NCBI GenBank assembly: GCA_025330725.1
Contig: JAIWND010000009.1
Coordinates: 62,001 to 126,000, forward strand
Source of the DNA: Chlamydoabsidia padenii
Lineage: Eukaryota; Mucoromycota; Mucoromycetes; Mucorales; Cunninghamellaceae
Length of the DNA stretch: 64,000 bases
Direction of reading: 5' to 3'
A program made the position numbers and the translations under genes. The notes beneath the pieces were generated by a model. The model worked only from the letters and a program-made list of their open reading frames with translations, searched no databases and was not told where the DNA came from. The stretch's first letter is position 1; each line of letters begins with the position of its first letter. Of this stretch, positions 11,221 through 23,190 are shown one piece after another.

Positions 11221-13759
11221 TCAGTTAGAGGAGGAATTCACCGAAGTCAAGGCACCTGCCTCGTCAAAAGAAGCCAAAATAGGAGCCAACATAGAATCCA
11301 CATTTTCATAAGCAATATTACAACACATGGATATCAGCCTCTTGTAATTTTGGATGCGCTTTTCACAAATGGTGGTTTGTTGAGTGATAATGTCGTCTGT
11401 CAATTGCCTCCTTGATTGTTGCAATTGATCAAGTTGAGATTGTAATGTATGGATAAGCTTTGCTTTGCCATCATCATCATGGTTTATGTTGTGCTCTTCT
11501 ATTGCTGTTGCTATTGTTGCTAGTGATGTAGGATTTTCACCAGATAAAGTTGAGGTAGGGGCGTTACTGGGAGGTGTTGGCGGTTTTGTAATCATTCCTG
11601 TCGTTGTCGATTCCGATGCTGATGCTGTTGGTCGTAATGTATTGTCTTCACCCATTGCTCCTGCACCCTTGTCACCCTTTTCCCTGATCCATTGTTCAAT
11701 CCTTGTTTTCTGTATATAGAGCAAGAGTTTACGCAGTTCCGTTGCTAGTTGATCACCTTGGTCCAAAGCTTTCTTCCTGTCTTGTTGTTTGTCACCATTA
11801 CCAGTCAGCATAACCACTGATTTCTCCGTTTCTTCAAGACGCTTTGTTGATGATCGAAGATCCCGTTGTATTTCCTTGATGGCGTTTTCCTTTTGTGTCA
11901 AGTCTCTTTCATAACTAGCTGCAAGATCATCCACCCAGTGTGAGATCGAAGGTGCTGTTGTTGGGTTCCCAGAGAGCATGGTCTTGTACATGGCATCCAC
12001 CTTTTGACGTATCTGTTCCCGGGTCATTTCTTCGCTTTGATAAAGTGACGCTGTCGTTGCTGCTGTTGCTGTCCCATCCATGTCGCCATTGCCTTTGTCT
12101 GTTGCTGAGTCTAGAGCCGCCAAATAATCTTGAGATGTCATACCTTCTTCGTTCGCGATTTCTGTGCTTGCGCCAGCGTCAATCAATAGCCTAATCAGTC
12201 TTCTGTTGCCGATCCGAGAAACAATTGTCAGAGCCGTGTCACCACAAACATCTTGCACGTTGAGTATGGAGATGAGTTCCGATCGGTTGTGAGCAAGTTT
12301 GTTGAGCAAGTTTTCCATATAATATCGGGACGCATAAAGTTTGCCTTTACCATTTGCCGTTGCCGCCACATGATGGAATACCGTTTGGTCGCTTTTATCA
12401 ATGTTGAATATGGTGCCAGAGAGTAAACCAAGGAGCTGATCGAATGATTTCTGGTCATAGTTATTGGTGTATAAAACGCTCCGCATCAATGCTGTTTGCC
12501 CTTTGTAGTTAACTCGGTAGACATCCGCACCGATTCGAATCAATCTCTGGACTGTAGATATGTGTCCCATGACAGCCGCCCAATGGAGACACGTGTGGCC
12601 ATCTTCATCAATAATCACATTAACGTCGAGATCACGCGGCGGTCGTTGTAGTAATGCTGGTATTTCCTTGTTTTCCGATAAAAAGTGAGACAATAGTTTA
12701 TGGGCGTAGGTACGTTGATGTTCCATTTCCTTCTTTGTCTTGTGTTTTGTTGGAGATGTACGATAATCAGCCGAAGAAGGAGGAGTGGATGCTGATGATG
12801 ATAGATTTGGTGAAGAGAGTGGTGATACTGTTGACCTTTGGTGATGTTGTGATGATGGATTTTGGCGAGAAGATTTGTTGTTATGTTGTTGCTGTGGTGG
12901 TGGTGGTACCGATCTCGTTGGTGCTTTCTCGTTGAGTGATGTGTTGTCCAGGTCATTGTCGATATCATTATCATCATCTTCATCATCCATTTCCATGTAA
13001 TCAATATGAGTGTTCATCTTGGTGCGTTTATGTCGAGAGTGCCTTGTTGTTTTAGAATAGACATTATCATCGTTTTCAGTGTAAGCATCCATATCAGAGT
13101 CAACAGCAGCAGCAGCAGCAGCAGCAGTGGTGGTAGCCCGTCGATGTTGTCGCCGTGGTGAAGGTGTTTGAGCAGAGAGAGATTTACTATCCTTGGTAAC
13201 TGAAGCGGAGTCGTCATTGATATCAGAAGCTTCTTCGTCGGCCAAGAGTTTGGGTTTCTTCCGAGTACGTCGTTCGCGTGGTTTCCGAAGTTTTGTTGAA
13301 GTAGCTGTAACATGTTTTGGTGCTAATGGAGGTGACTCGTCGCCTTTAACAAAGTCCAATAAGGGTTGTATAAGAGTATCCACCTTATAATGTCTTGCCA
13401 ATTGTGCTGCTTTTTCCAATGGAACCCAAGTACCTATATATTAAGGAGATGAAAGATAGTGATGATGGTAAAAGCGTGATTAGTTTGCTGTTTTTTTTTT
13501 TCCAGAGTGTATTGAAATAAAAAAAAAAAAACTTACCTTGATATTTCCCATAACCGCCTTGTATCTTTTCATGTTCGCCAATTTGCACTTCCCTTTCGAG
13601 AATGCGTGTACGCTGAGGTTTGTCAAAGTCAGCCACCTTTAGGATTTGAGTTGCATTCATATAAGAGTCGTTTTTCCGCCGCATAACCGCTACATCATTA
13701 CAGGATATTTCATATACAGGGACACCTGAATATGTTGCTTTATATATTTGTTGTGACAT
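11221..13759 (-). CDS. APSES/KilA-N transcription factor with ankyrin repeats (Mbp1/Swi4/Res type)
   Basis: Exons 13759-13537 and 13433-11221 give 811 residues. Residues about 1-105 form the APSES DNA-binding domain: [34 protein letters not shown] and GGYGKYQG, continued by [15 protein letters not shown] after the intron. A disordered, charged middle region with poly-Ala and poly-Gln follows. The central ankyrin block includes [20 protein letters not shown] and [18 protein letters not shown], with a third repeat reading [22 protein letters not shown]-terminal coiled coil probably serves dimerisation with a Swi6-like partner. Known role: MBF/SBF complexes drive G1/S transcription. Which paralogue this is cannot be settled here. 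It is divergent from the dysbindin-like gene; the shared 262-bp promoter contains an exact recurring element. Confidence 0.92.
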
Positions 13760-13915
13760 TGTTAGTCCAAATTTAAATCAAGTAGATAAAGGAAGAGAAT
13801 AGAGTATTGTGTACAAATAAAGGTGTAACAGAGTGGGAGAAAAAGAAGTGGAAGAAAGACGCGCATGATGTTTTGCGGGGGTTTTTTTATTGCTCATCTT
13901 TTGAGCCCAGCGGAA

Positions 13916-13928
13916 GCGGGATTTGAAA
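13916..13928 (+). promoter_or_regulatory. Recurring element GCGGGATTTGAAA in a divergent promoter
   Basis: Exact consensus copy between the MBF-type gene (start 13759, minus) and the dysbindin-like gene (start 14021, plus), about 155 and 95 bp from the two starts. A run of about 24 A follows at 13939. Confidence 0.5.
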
Positions 13929-14020
13929 ATACAAATTCAAAAAAAAAAAAAAAAAAAAAAAAGCTCCATCCCTTGGAAATGTGGAGGCCTGCTCCTCTTC
14001 TTTTTATTTCCCACTTTTGA

Positions 14021-15580
14021 ATGTTTCAACAATTTAAAAACATATTCCCTAGCTCCACTTCTTTGAATATACGATCCTTGGCTGATTCCGTTGGGCAAGT
14101 ATTAAATATGATGACTTTTTTTGTTACCTTTTTGGTTACATCCACACAGTAACTAACTATACCTCTACCTCTGTAGATTGAACGACGAAGAATGGCGTAC
14201 TCGTGGAATGGAAGGGTAAGTATACATGAAACAACAATGACAATAAATTATTAATGGCTTGTATTTTATTTTGTCTTAGGTTGGAAGCTCTTCGGTCTGA
14301 ACTTTATAATATCAACACACTGCTATCCAATAGATCAGACACGTAAGAATATTGTAAAGACCCAATGCACTACAACTTACACTTGCTTTGCTTTATCACT
14401 TGTTCTAATAGGAATGCTACACAAACATCGAAACAATTTCCAATGTCAAGCAACACAATGCACGAAACAGCAAGGCTCATCAACAGGTAAAGAGAAAATA
14501 CAAAACTAAAAAGGCGTCGCTCCCAATACTTATCACCCTCCCTTACCGTGAGTACCTTAGACTCGAACAAGACAGGGATGCCCTTCGAAAAAGCAACCTG
14601 GACAATATCAACAAAGCAAAGGTAATATAATTAAAAACCAAGTAATAGGTGCGAAGTACTGACAAGTCTAATCGATACTTACCTTTTAGGCAGCAGATAA
14701 CCTTTTACGAACCTTATTGTCAAGATGCCAGCAACACAACGAAATATGTACAAGCCTGTCAAACATGTCGAGCCTTATGGAATCAACACGTCAAGAAATG
14801 AAAACAGTGACCAGTGCCGCATGTAAGTATGATAAGGTTATCATTTGAATCTGATTCCACTAACAATGATTCTTACTCTTTGAATGATAGTGTCTTTGAA
14901 AAACAAGCTCATGGCGTTGGAAGATCGTATTGACCAGGTGTGCGTAGATTATGAACAGCGTGAACTGGAAGAATGGAAACAATCACAAGAAGCTAACATG
15001 CAAAAGGATCTGGCGGGTAAAAGGTAACTGGATGGAATATGGCATTGAAACAAGGGGAAAAAATATACTAATTTCTTTTATTGGATCATTAGACAGGGAC
15101 TGGAAGCCAGGCAAGAGCAATTGGATCAAATTTATGAAGAACACATTCAGCAACAAGCTAAAGAAAAGTTGGAACTTTACGATATCAACTTCAAGTCGGA
15201 ATTGGAAAACTACAAACGAAGAAGGGAAGCCGAAGTATCCTCATTGTATAATAGTAAGTAGAACAAAAAACAAGGGTCAACTGGTAAATCAAAGAATAAC
15301 TTCTTTTTTTTGACCCCCCCCCTTAGATCATTCGACTGGTCGCACTGTAATCACAACATTGGAAAACTTGAACCTCGACAATGGAAATCATGTTGATCTT
15401 GACCACTTTTTGACTGATGACGATGACGATAAAGATGATGGTGATACTTTGGATAAGAACAAGGACCTCAGTATAAAACCAACAACCAACAAGGCTATAC
15501 AAGAACAAACAAGCGATTCCAGCGATGATGATGGTGCTCATATAGAAATACTGGCGGACGAAGATTATGAATCAGATTAG
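14021..15580 (+). CDS. Dysbindin-like coiled-coil protein (BLOC-1 related), nine exons
   Basis: About nine exons splice to roughly 330 residues. Intron 1 must use a GC donor (GG|GCAAGT, near 14095). Only that choice puts exon 2 (LNDEEWRTRGMEG) in frame; the overlapping GT at CAA|GTATTA does not. The middle is a continuous coiled coil (LEQDRDALRKSN, ALEDRIDQVCVDYEQREL, QLDQIYEEHIQQQAKEKLEL). The C-terminal part has a Leu/Asp stretch (LENLNLD, DHFLTDDDDDKDD) and an acidic tail. Order and composition resemble animal dysbindin: an LEDLC coiled coil, a FEEAF-like helix, a short hydrophobic Asp motif and an acidic tail. Dysbindin acts in BLOC-1 in endosome-lysosome traffic. The assignment rests on weak coiled-coil similarity. 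Confidence 0.6.
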
Positions 15581-15909
15581 TAGTATAGTTGTATTATTAC
15601 CAGGACGGATGGATGGTTTATCATTTGTAGTTGTAGTCATCTTTAACTTCTTCTTTTTTTTTTTCTGTACATAATTACCATTCTCTATACCAAGTACCCA
15701 TTAATAAAACACATACTTTTTTTAAAACCTATTAACAAAGAGAGTCTTATTTTGTATTATTCCATCTATATCTACACACCATGTTAACGTATCATCAACA
15801 TAGACAAAGACACATATATTGTAACCACCATCAACCCATTTTATTTAATAAAACAAAAACATTACTATAACTATAACTATATTTGTAATTAATCAATGGT
15901 ATAACTAAT
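15581..15909. other. Convergent 3' flanks
   Basis: Tail-to-tail region between the dysbindin-like gene and the dehydrogenase relic. AATAAA at 15704 fits 3' processing of the former. No gene. Confidence 0.6.
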
Positions 15910-17045
15910 CTAAAAATCACCAATTTGAACCTTGAGGACACCATCACCACCTTTACGCAGGGTTTCAAATGCAGTGGGAGTATCTTCCAATTTGAAACAA
16001 TGGCTGACCAGTGGCAAGAGCTTAATTTTGCCCAAGGCGACCGTCCCGATAACTTTTGCATGAATGTTGGCATATCGATAGCTTCCAATAACACTGATTT
16101 CCTTTTTCGCAATCACATCCACAGGCAATGTCATCTTTGTTTTTCCCAGACCAACCAGTACCACCGCACCCCCCGACTTGACCATGCCAAAGGCCAAAAT
16201 CACACAAGATTCCACACCTGTGCAATCAAAGGTGACATCGCGATCACCATCCTTGATTCCCTCTGTTTGTTGTTGTGCCCACGCAAACAAGCCATCAGTA
16301 TTTGAGTGCCACTTTCTTGATACCCGGAAGATAAGCCGAGGCAAAAGCGAGTCGAGAGGTGTTGATAATCATAATAGTGACCTGGGCTGTACCTTGTTCG
16401 TATGCGCTCGCTGACACCAAAAGTCCAATAGTACCTGCACCATATACTATCACTGATTTACCTTGAGTCACAGGGAATCGAGTCATCGCATGCATGGTCA
16501 CCGCCAAAGGTTCAATCAACGCTCCTTCTTCAGAGGTCATCGTATCAGGTATCCTATTACATACACACACACATACAAAGAAGAGAGAGGAGAGGAGTAT
16601 TGACAACCCCCCCTCAATCTGTTACCACCTTTTACTTACTTGTGTAGTAGGTGAGTGGGATAACATATCGATCGTCGTAGAGTACCATCATTAGGACCTT
16701 GTTGCACCGTGGATGAGTATGTCATGGGCGGACAGATACTGTAACGAGCCGTGTGACAACAATGACATTGACCACAAGACTTTGCCGGTTCCAATACCAC
16801 ACAATCACCTACCTGAAGCAGTCCATTACGAGCACTGTTAGCATCAAGTTGAGTGACAACACCTAGCAATTTGTGGTCTAATACCATTAGTACAGAAGGA
16901 TCCAAGTTTCGGGCACCCAGTCGTCCTCCGTAATAATAGTGAAGATCGCTTCCACAGATTCCAGTAGTTCTTATGTTGATTTGTACTTCATAGTTTTGAG
17001 GGGTTAGTATAGGTCGAGGTTCCTGTCAATGAGAAGGAAGAGTTA

Positions 17046-17084
<39 letters not shown>

Positions 17085-17200
17085 ACTTTTGAATTCCACC
17101 ACACCCAGAAAATTTGATGGCCATTTAGGCCACCTGAAAATGTAACTGATATTGGCCCTATCAGTTTGCACAGTTGGCACAGTTTGACCCAACACCCATC
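15910..17200 (-). pseudogene. Broken zinc-dependent polyol dehydrogenase (sorbitol/xylitol/arabinitol dehydrogenase type)
   Basis: Family features are clear on the minus strand: TTGICGSDLHYYYGG with the catalytic Cys, structural-zinc cysteines spaced C-x2-C-x2-C-x7-C, VIVYGAGTIGLLVSASA (NAD-binding motif), VTFDCTGVES and ending FETLRKGGDGVLKVQIGDF. The reading frame is broken at least twice: near 16680 (two bases short relative to the family frame) and at 16301-16303 (one extra base in an A-run of the coding strand). The invariant GHE motif reads DHK, losing the zinc-ligand Glu. The N-terminal exon near 17083-17190 is also scrambled between frames and has no convincing ATG, and the following intron holds 36 A. 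Together these point to a decaying gene rather than a single sequencing error. Its original substrate cannot be told. Confidence 0.8.
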
Positions 17201-17341
17201 CAACAAAGCCTGTCGGGAATTAAATGTGTGTGATTTTTTGGGGAAAGGAAAAGGTTCGTGCTTTTTAATTTATGGTAGGTTGGATTTTTGTTTCTTCGAC
17301 TCTCTTCCGCCTATAAATAAATAACCTTACTTACTTTGATA

Positions 17342-18084
17342 ATGACAATCCGGAGTTGTTCCCTTTTAAAGGTATGTTGTTAGGCAGTTGCATTACTACT
17401 GATTTGATATTGATTATTGATTACTATTCTTTTAGAACATTTGCTTGGAAAATACCATACTGATTATGCACTTTGAAAGGTGATTGTCTTTAGGTAAGAT
17501 AATTTGTGGCTCTTTTGTCAACTTTGACCCTTTACTGATAAGTCTTTTTTTTTTTTTAGTGCATGTATATATCTATTACTATTGGTACCAATCTGTAAGC
17601 ACGTCCTCTTCATGATGCTTGTACTCTTGTTGTCTAGTCCTTGTCTTGGATGCGCTTGGAATCGACACTGTCAATTCAATATCTTTGGTATGTGATCTCA
17701 TGATAGGACAACATAGTTTGACTTTTGCACCAACAACTAATACTTCAAAACGGCAAAAAAGACACTTCTCTGCATAAATTCAATTGAATCTGGTGGACGC
17801 TACAAGCATTTACGAAACTTGTTCTCTGGTTGTAATATGATAGCCTATGATAGGTAGTCTTGTTGGTGGACTTGGTACTCGCAGGCTTGGCTTTTTGTGA
17901 CTCATCTTATTCAACTCAAGGTAACTGTCGTACATTAGAAGAAATGGCTACTCAATTTAGAAGTTGGTCACTCATTGCTTTTGCTTTTGAAACTCTAACT
18001 AAGCCTGATCTTGATAATTTTTATATCAACCAACTAACTTTCATTCTTTTTACTCTCTTATCCTCCACTTTTTTTTTTATTTAG
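17342..18084 (+). CDS. Small multi-pass membrane protein of unknown function, five short exons
   Basis: Not recognised. Exons 17342-17371, 17436-17479, 17560-17594, 17638-17687 and 17854-18084 each have GT donors and AG acceptors and join in a single frame to 129 residues. Chance agreement of all four junctions is unlikely, which is the main support. The product has hydrophobic segments ACIYLLLLVPIFLVL, ISLVVLLVDLVLAGLAF and LTFILFTLLSSTFFFI around a polar loop (NCRTLEEMATQFRSW). A TATA-like CTATAAATAAATAA lies about 30 bp before the start. It is divergent from the dehydrogenase relic and ends 40 bp before the next gene. An alternative is that these exons are 5' leader exons of the downstream gene. 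Confidence 0.45.
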
Positions 18085-18124
18085 TTAATCTCTCAATTAC
18101 ACATCAACAAAGTGGGGCACTGCT

Positions 18125-19873
18125 ATGGACAAGCTATTCAAGAAAAACTTTTTTAACGATTCCTCGCGCCGTGCTACTCAACATGAAACACCTTCACTTC
18201 AACCACCTGCTGGCTTCTATCCAACTTCCAACAATAACAGACCCAGCAATACGGCTGTAGAGAACTCCAGAGGCCAATCAAGAAAATCTTCTCTTCCTGA
18301 ACTCGATCCTTCTCTAATCAACACAAAGGCTTCAGTACCACCTAGCAAAAAGCAACCTACTGTAGAAGCCGGGCAGCGTCAACAGCAACCACGAACTCGT
18401 CAGCAGTCTCTATCATACTCATTCAAGCAAACTCAGCATCATCATCAGCAACCATCGATGCAGCAATCGAAATCCACCCAGTACCATCCAAGTGAGCAGC
18501 AACAACAACAGAGGGAACCTCGTGAAAATAGTAACTCTACTTTGGGAAGCAACCGCAACTCGACCACCTCTTTGGATCTTGCACTGGGCGAAAAGGTACC
18601 TCTTAATCAACAAGAACGGCCTCCGGTACCAAAACATCAGCCTGATTTATTGCACCCAAATTCAAATGGAATAAAGATAAACGACAGCATCAATAATACC
18701 CCTGGCAAGGACAAGGTGGGCAAGAAATGGGAAATATTGTCGGGTCAAGTAAATACGTTAAACGAAGCCAAGACCAAACTGGAACAGCAGATCATGGGGT
18801 TACGACTGGAAAAGGATCAACAATGTATGGACTTGGAACGACAATGTGAAGAGCTCCGACGGGCACTGAAATTTAAGGAAGACGAATACACCAAAATGCA
18901 AAACAACTTTCACAAGCACGTCCGGGCTATTCGCGCTACTGATGATGATCTCTCGACAATTCATGCAAAACTCACTATGCTTCAAGCCAAGACAAGTCAA
19001 CTTTCAATGACACTTCGGGGATTCTATCAAGAAACAAGATCAACTGAAATCATCGGTTACTTTAAAAAACGGTGGCCATCACTCAAGGATACTTTGGATA
19101 AACTTTTACTCCATGATGCTGCTACGGGGGTGCTGACGACTAGTATCGCTGGAACGTCACCTACGACAACAACATGTCAATTAAAACTAGATTATCCTTT
19201 GGTGTGTCTCTTGGTGGAAAAAATGGTGATGGAGGTCTTGATGGAACATGTCTTTGGATCACCTGTGCATTTGGGTTTATCAGTAAATCACCACTACCAG
19301 GCCTTGTCAGATTTTATGATACATCACCAAGCGAACGACTGGTCCAACAAACTACGACAACAGCTATGCAAAATTGCTGCCAATGCAAACCAAGAAAAGA
19401 TGGGTATCACCAAAGCCAAGGAAAACGTGGTGCTTTGCTTGAAGAAGGAAATCGACATTATCTATCAAGTCTCCTCTGAAAAACTGCTGCCCAAATTGAA
19501 CAAGTTGGTTGATCTTGCAGCGGAGACTAGTTTGGCGATACATGGACAAGACGAATCGGTGCTGTTTGGAACTGATATAGTCGAAGGTCATTCTATGTAT
19601 GATCCTCGGCGGATGAACTTACAGTTTGGATCAACTTTGGTAACACCACTCTCAAAATCCCCTGAATGCGATACAACCAGTCAATCTCAACAACAGCAAT
19701 CGAATGACGGCAATGCAAATGACGACAATGACAAAGTCTTGGCGGTAGTACCTGAATCTCCTTTACCTGTGCCCGCTATGACTGTACGTGTGGTTGTATG
19801 CCCAGTGATCTATGCTTGTGATGAAAATGGTAATTCTTCTCCCCTTTTACTCGGGAGAGTAATATGCTTCTAA
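18125..19873 (+). CDS. Intronless coiled-coil protein, function unknown
   Basis: One open frame of 582 residues from an ATG at 18125. The first 190 residues are disordered and rich in Gln, Ser, Pro and Asn. Residues about 195-300 form a strong coiled coil (NEAKTKLEQQIMGLRLEKDQ, ERQCEELRRALKFKEDEY). A helical region follows with LVCLLVEKMVMEVLMEHVFGSP and EKLLPKLNKLVDLAAETSLA. The end is a Gln/Asp-rich linker and a beta-like tail, AMTVRVVVCPVIYACDENGN. The order of coiled coil, helical FG-containing region and short C-terminal strand resembles an uncharacterised fungal family I know only as hypothetical proteins; I cannot name it. Being intronless is unusual here, where most genes have several introns. 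Confidence 0.75.
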   Translation: MDKLFKKNFFNDSSRRATQHETPSLQPPAGFYPTSNNNRPSNTAVENSRGQSRKSSLPELDPSLINTKASVPPSKKQPTVEAGQRQQQPRTRQQSLSYSFKQTQHHHQQPSMQQSKSTQYHPSEQQQQQREPRENSNSTLGSNRNSTTSLDLALGEKVPLNQQERPPVPKHQPDLLHPNSNGIKINDSINNTPGKDKVGKKWEILSGQVNTLNEAKTKLEQQIMGLRLEKDQQCMDLERQCEELRRALKFKEDEYTKMQNNFHKHVRAIRATDDDLSTIHAKLTMLQAKTSQLSMTLRGFYQETRSTEIIGYFKKRWPSLKDTLDKLLLHDAATGVLTTSIAGTSPTTTTCQLKLDYPLVCLLVEKMVMEVLMEHVFGSPVHLGLSVNHHYQALSDFMIHHQANDWSNKLRQQLCKIAANANQEKMGITKAKENVVLCLKKEIDIIYQVSSEKLLPKLNKLVDLAAETSLAIHGQDESVLFGTDIVEGHSMYDPRRMNLQFGSTLVTPLSKSPECDTTSQSQQQQSNDGNANDDNDKVLAVVPESPLPVPAMTVRVVVCPVIYACDENGNSSPLLLGRVICF

Positions 19874-20227
19874 CTATACCATACGCTACTATATTTTTAA
19901 CTGTTTCCCTTTCCATTACCCCTTCTATTTACCAAACTCTAATATACTTTACCCCTTATTTTATATGCCAAATGAAGACTTGATGTAATAATAGGATAGC
20001 TTTAGCGATTTATGTTTTTTTGCTTTTTTTTTTTTTTTTAATAAAAATGAATGTTGATGGCAATTCGAAATACACAATACAACACTACTGATTTCTTGTC
20101 AGTGATATCAAGGATGGGTATATTTTTAAACCCAGGCGGTGTTTCAATTGATACATTTAGACATTAAAAGAGGGAAGGGGAAAAATAGATTTAATCCTCT
20201 TTCTTTCCTTTACAATCTTCCCATGCC
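19874..20227. other. Intergenic region
   Basis: AT-rich, with a T-run (20026-20039) followed by AATAAAAATG that may serve 3' processing. No gene. Confidence 0.5.
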
Positions 20228-21437
20228 ATGGCTATAACATTTATTCTTTTAATCATCACTACACTATTGTTTCTTATTATTCGAAGCATTCAGTGGCTAC
20301 AAATACAACATGCAATCAACAAGAAAAAGCCCACGACACCCTTCGGTGCTCATCCACTCGCAACAGCGTGGCTTCAAAAAACCAACCTCCTGATCAGCAA
20401 GAGTCCATCACTACTACCCCCTATCGTGAAGGTTTATCTTGTAGGGTTTATTGAAACAATAGTAACGCTTATATGGAAACGTGGATTGTTGGGTGCCACC
20501 CAATGTGAAGATACAGAACAAGCTATTGATCGACTCATGGTGTGCTCTCAACGTACTAATGTTAGGCGGAATGCTATTGTGACAGGTAAGGTTTACATCC
20601 AAGTGGACTTTATTACTAACTAACAATGCTTTAATAGGTGCTGATTCTGGGATTGGATTCGAAATTGCTCGTGGACTGTTGGTGGCAGGATTCCACGTGA
20701 TCATGTGTAAGGCATAATAATAATAAAAAAAGAAAAGTAGATTGTGTTTTACTAACATTCTATATTTTTTGCAGTATCAAGAACACTGAATATGGGAACA
20801 GAAACGATGCGCCAATTGGAGAAACTGACTGGATCATCACACATCTCCTTTTATGCTATGGATCTTTGCTCATTTGATAGTGTCCGTAGTTTGGTAGATC
20901 AAATGAAATCAATCTTCAATAATGGTGATATAGACGTGCTCATTAGTAAGTAATACAAGAAAGAAGGGGGTGGGCTATAAAGAATAAAAAAACAGTCTAA
21001 CTCGTTTTTAATAGATAATGCAGGTGTAATGAATATACCATGTACTTTTACTGTAGATGGATATGAAGCTCAATGTCAAACGGTAAAAAAGACGATTCCC
21101 TTTTTCTTTCAAAGCATTACACTATGAACTAACTTTTATTATATATATTCTTCATTTAGAACTATCTCTCCCCTTTATTATTGACCATCTCTTTGCTTCC
21201 ACTAATGAATCAAGAACATGGCCATATTCTTTTTGCTTCAAGCTCAACTCTCTATGCCACCACTCACCTCGACCTACGTATGACTAAAACAAGATATGGA
21301 TTTAATGGACTTGATCATTATGCATACAGCAAGATGTGTGTGACACAACTAACAATCATCCTCGGGCAAAAACTGGTCAAGCAGTCAAGTCGCATAAAAG
21401 TCAATTGTAAGTCTCCACAACAATAACAATAACAAAA

Positions 21438-21478
<41 letters not shown>

Positions 21479-21868
21479 CATACAAGATATACTGACTTCC
21501 CTTTTACAATCATAGGTTACCATCCAGGCACGGTGCGTACTAATCTATTCAACCACACGACGATGTTTAACCTATCAATCACTCGATGGCTATTTGATTT
21601 TATTATGCTAACAACAAAAGAAGGGAGTGGGACGGCACTTTATTTGGTCATGAAGTATTTGGACGATGACACCATGCAGCATGAAAACGGACGGTATTGG
21701 GCGGACAGCAAACCTCATCAGATTCCAAGTAAAGTAACAATTCAAACCCCGGCAGCCAACACTTATGCAACAACGGATATGAATCAACTATGGCTTGCTT
21801 CATTGGAACAGATCGGCTTGACACCTAAAGACGTTGAACAGCATATGATGTCTACTTTAAAAATCTAG
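20228..21868 (+). CDS. Short-chain dehydrogenase/reductase, membrane-anchored (retinol dehydrogenase-like)
   Basis: Six exons. The N-terminus is a membrane anchor (MAITFILLIITTLLFLIIRS). The SDR core follows: NAIVTGADSGIGFEIARGL (nucleotide motif TGxxxGIG, split by an intron after TG), MDLCSFDSVRSLVDQM, NNAGVMNIP (NAG motif), HILFASSSTLY (catalytic Ser) and HYAYSKMC (catalytic Tyr and Lys, YxxxK). PGTVRTNLF is the usual post-catalytic segment. All catalytic residues are present. The fold resembles the retinol dehydrogenase/WWOX branch of classical SDRs that reduce or oxidise lipophilic alcohols at ER or other membranes; the substrate is unknown. The last intron contains a run of about 35 A. 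The first ATG context (CCATGCCATGGCT) holds an out-of-frame ATG at 20223 that meets a stop at once. Confidence 0.9.
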
Positions 21869-22304
21869 TTTAGTTTAACTTTGTTATTACCCATTTACCC
21901 ACTTACATACATCATTAAATATCTTACAATAAAAATTGACTCTTCCATGTGTGCCTCTTAATGACATTGTTTGTACTGAAATAGACTTGTAATTGATATA
22001 TGGTCAAACTTGATATTCCCATTATGTTTTTACATCAAAATCGGAACCCTTGGATGCTTTGTTACTTATAACTTTGGTCTTTTTGTATTGATCTACCCTT
22101 CAAACTAGGTGAGATTATGTAGAATTGTTTTCATTTCTCTACTCGTAGGTTGAAGAGAAATAACCTTCTTTTAGAGTGGCTCTGGGTGCGGCGTTTAAAA
22201 GTTTTTTATAAAAAGGGCTGAACAAAAAAAGAAAAATCATCGCATCTCTTCCCCACTTTTCTACTTTTTTTTTTTTTATTCGTAGTTATACACAACTTGG
22301 CATT
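21869..22304. other. Intergenic region
   Basis: No gene. A GCGGCGTTTAAAAG sequence near 22188 is a weak variant of the recurring element, and a 13-T run lies about 30 bp before the transporter start. Confidence 0.5.
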
Positions 22305-23149
22305 ATGACTAATAATTTAATAAAAGTATACTGGGAACAATGGAAAAGCAACTTCTTCCATACAGAACAGAAAAACAATGATCCGGACAAAAAACCTGCT
22401 CTTGGTGTAATCCAAAGTGTCAAGGGAATGAATCGAAAACAGTGGATCGCATTCATTGGCGGTAATATAAACAACAAAAGAAAGAAAAAAGACAATCAAA
22501 CAATGATATACTACACTAACACTCACTTTATGATTTTTAATCCTTCATTGGTTTATTTGCAGCTTACTTTGGTATCGTTTTGGAAGCATTGGATTTCTTC
22601 TCAACAACCCTATCAGTTACTACTATTGCCACTGAATTCAACGTTGAACCATCTGATGTTACAAGTAAGTTTTCTACCCTTTTTTAATCGACATTTTTTA
22701 ATGTATATTTATTTTGTAGGTGCTATCACAACAACGACGGTAAGCACTCGAAAAAAAAGTCTCATGCATGTTGTTGAAGGGGTAAATAACTTTATTGTCT
22801 TATGCCTATTATAGATGTTACGACCAGTTGGTGCTCTCATATTTGGTATCATGGGTGATAAACTAGGTAGAAGATGGCCTTTGGTGATTGATGTCATTTT
22901 ATTCTCGGTTGTCAATCTCGCTAGCGGCTTTGCTCCTAACATTCAAACCTTCATTGCCCTTCGTGCTTTGTTTGGAGTCATTATGGTAAGAAGAACAATA
23001 GAAGAAGAAGAAGAAGGTATATTGAAGTTATATTTCTTGTTTTAGGGTGCAGAATGGGGTTTGGGAACTGCTATGGCATTTGAAACACTTCCTATTGAAG
23101 TTAGAGGTGTATTCTCTGGCATCTATCAAGAAGGTGAAGAAAGAAAAGG

Positions 23150-23190
<41 letters not shown>

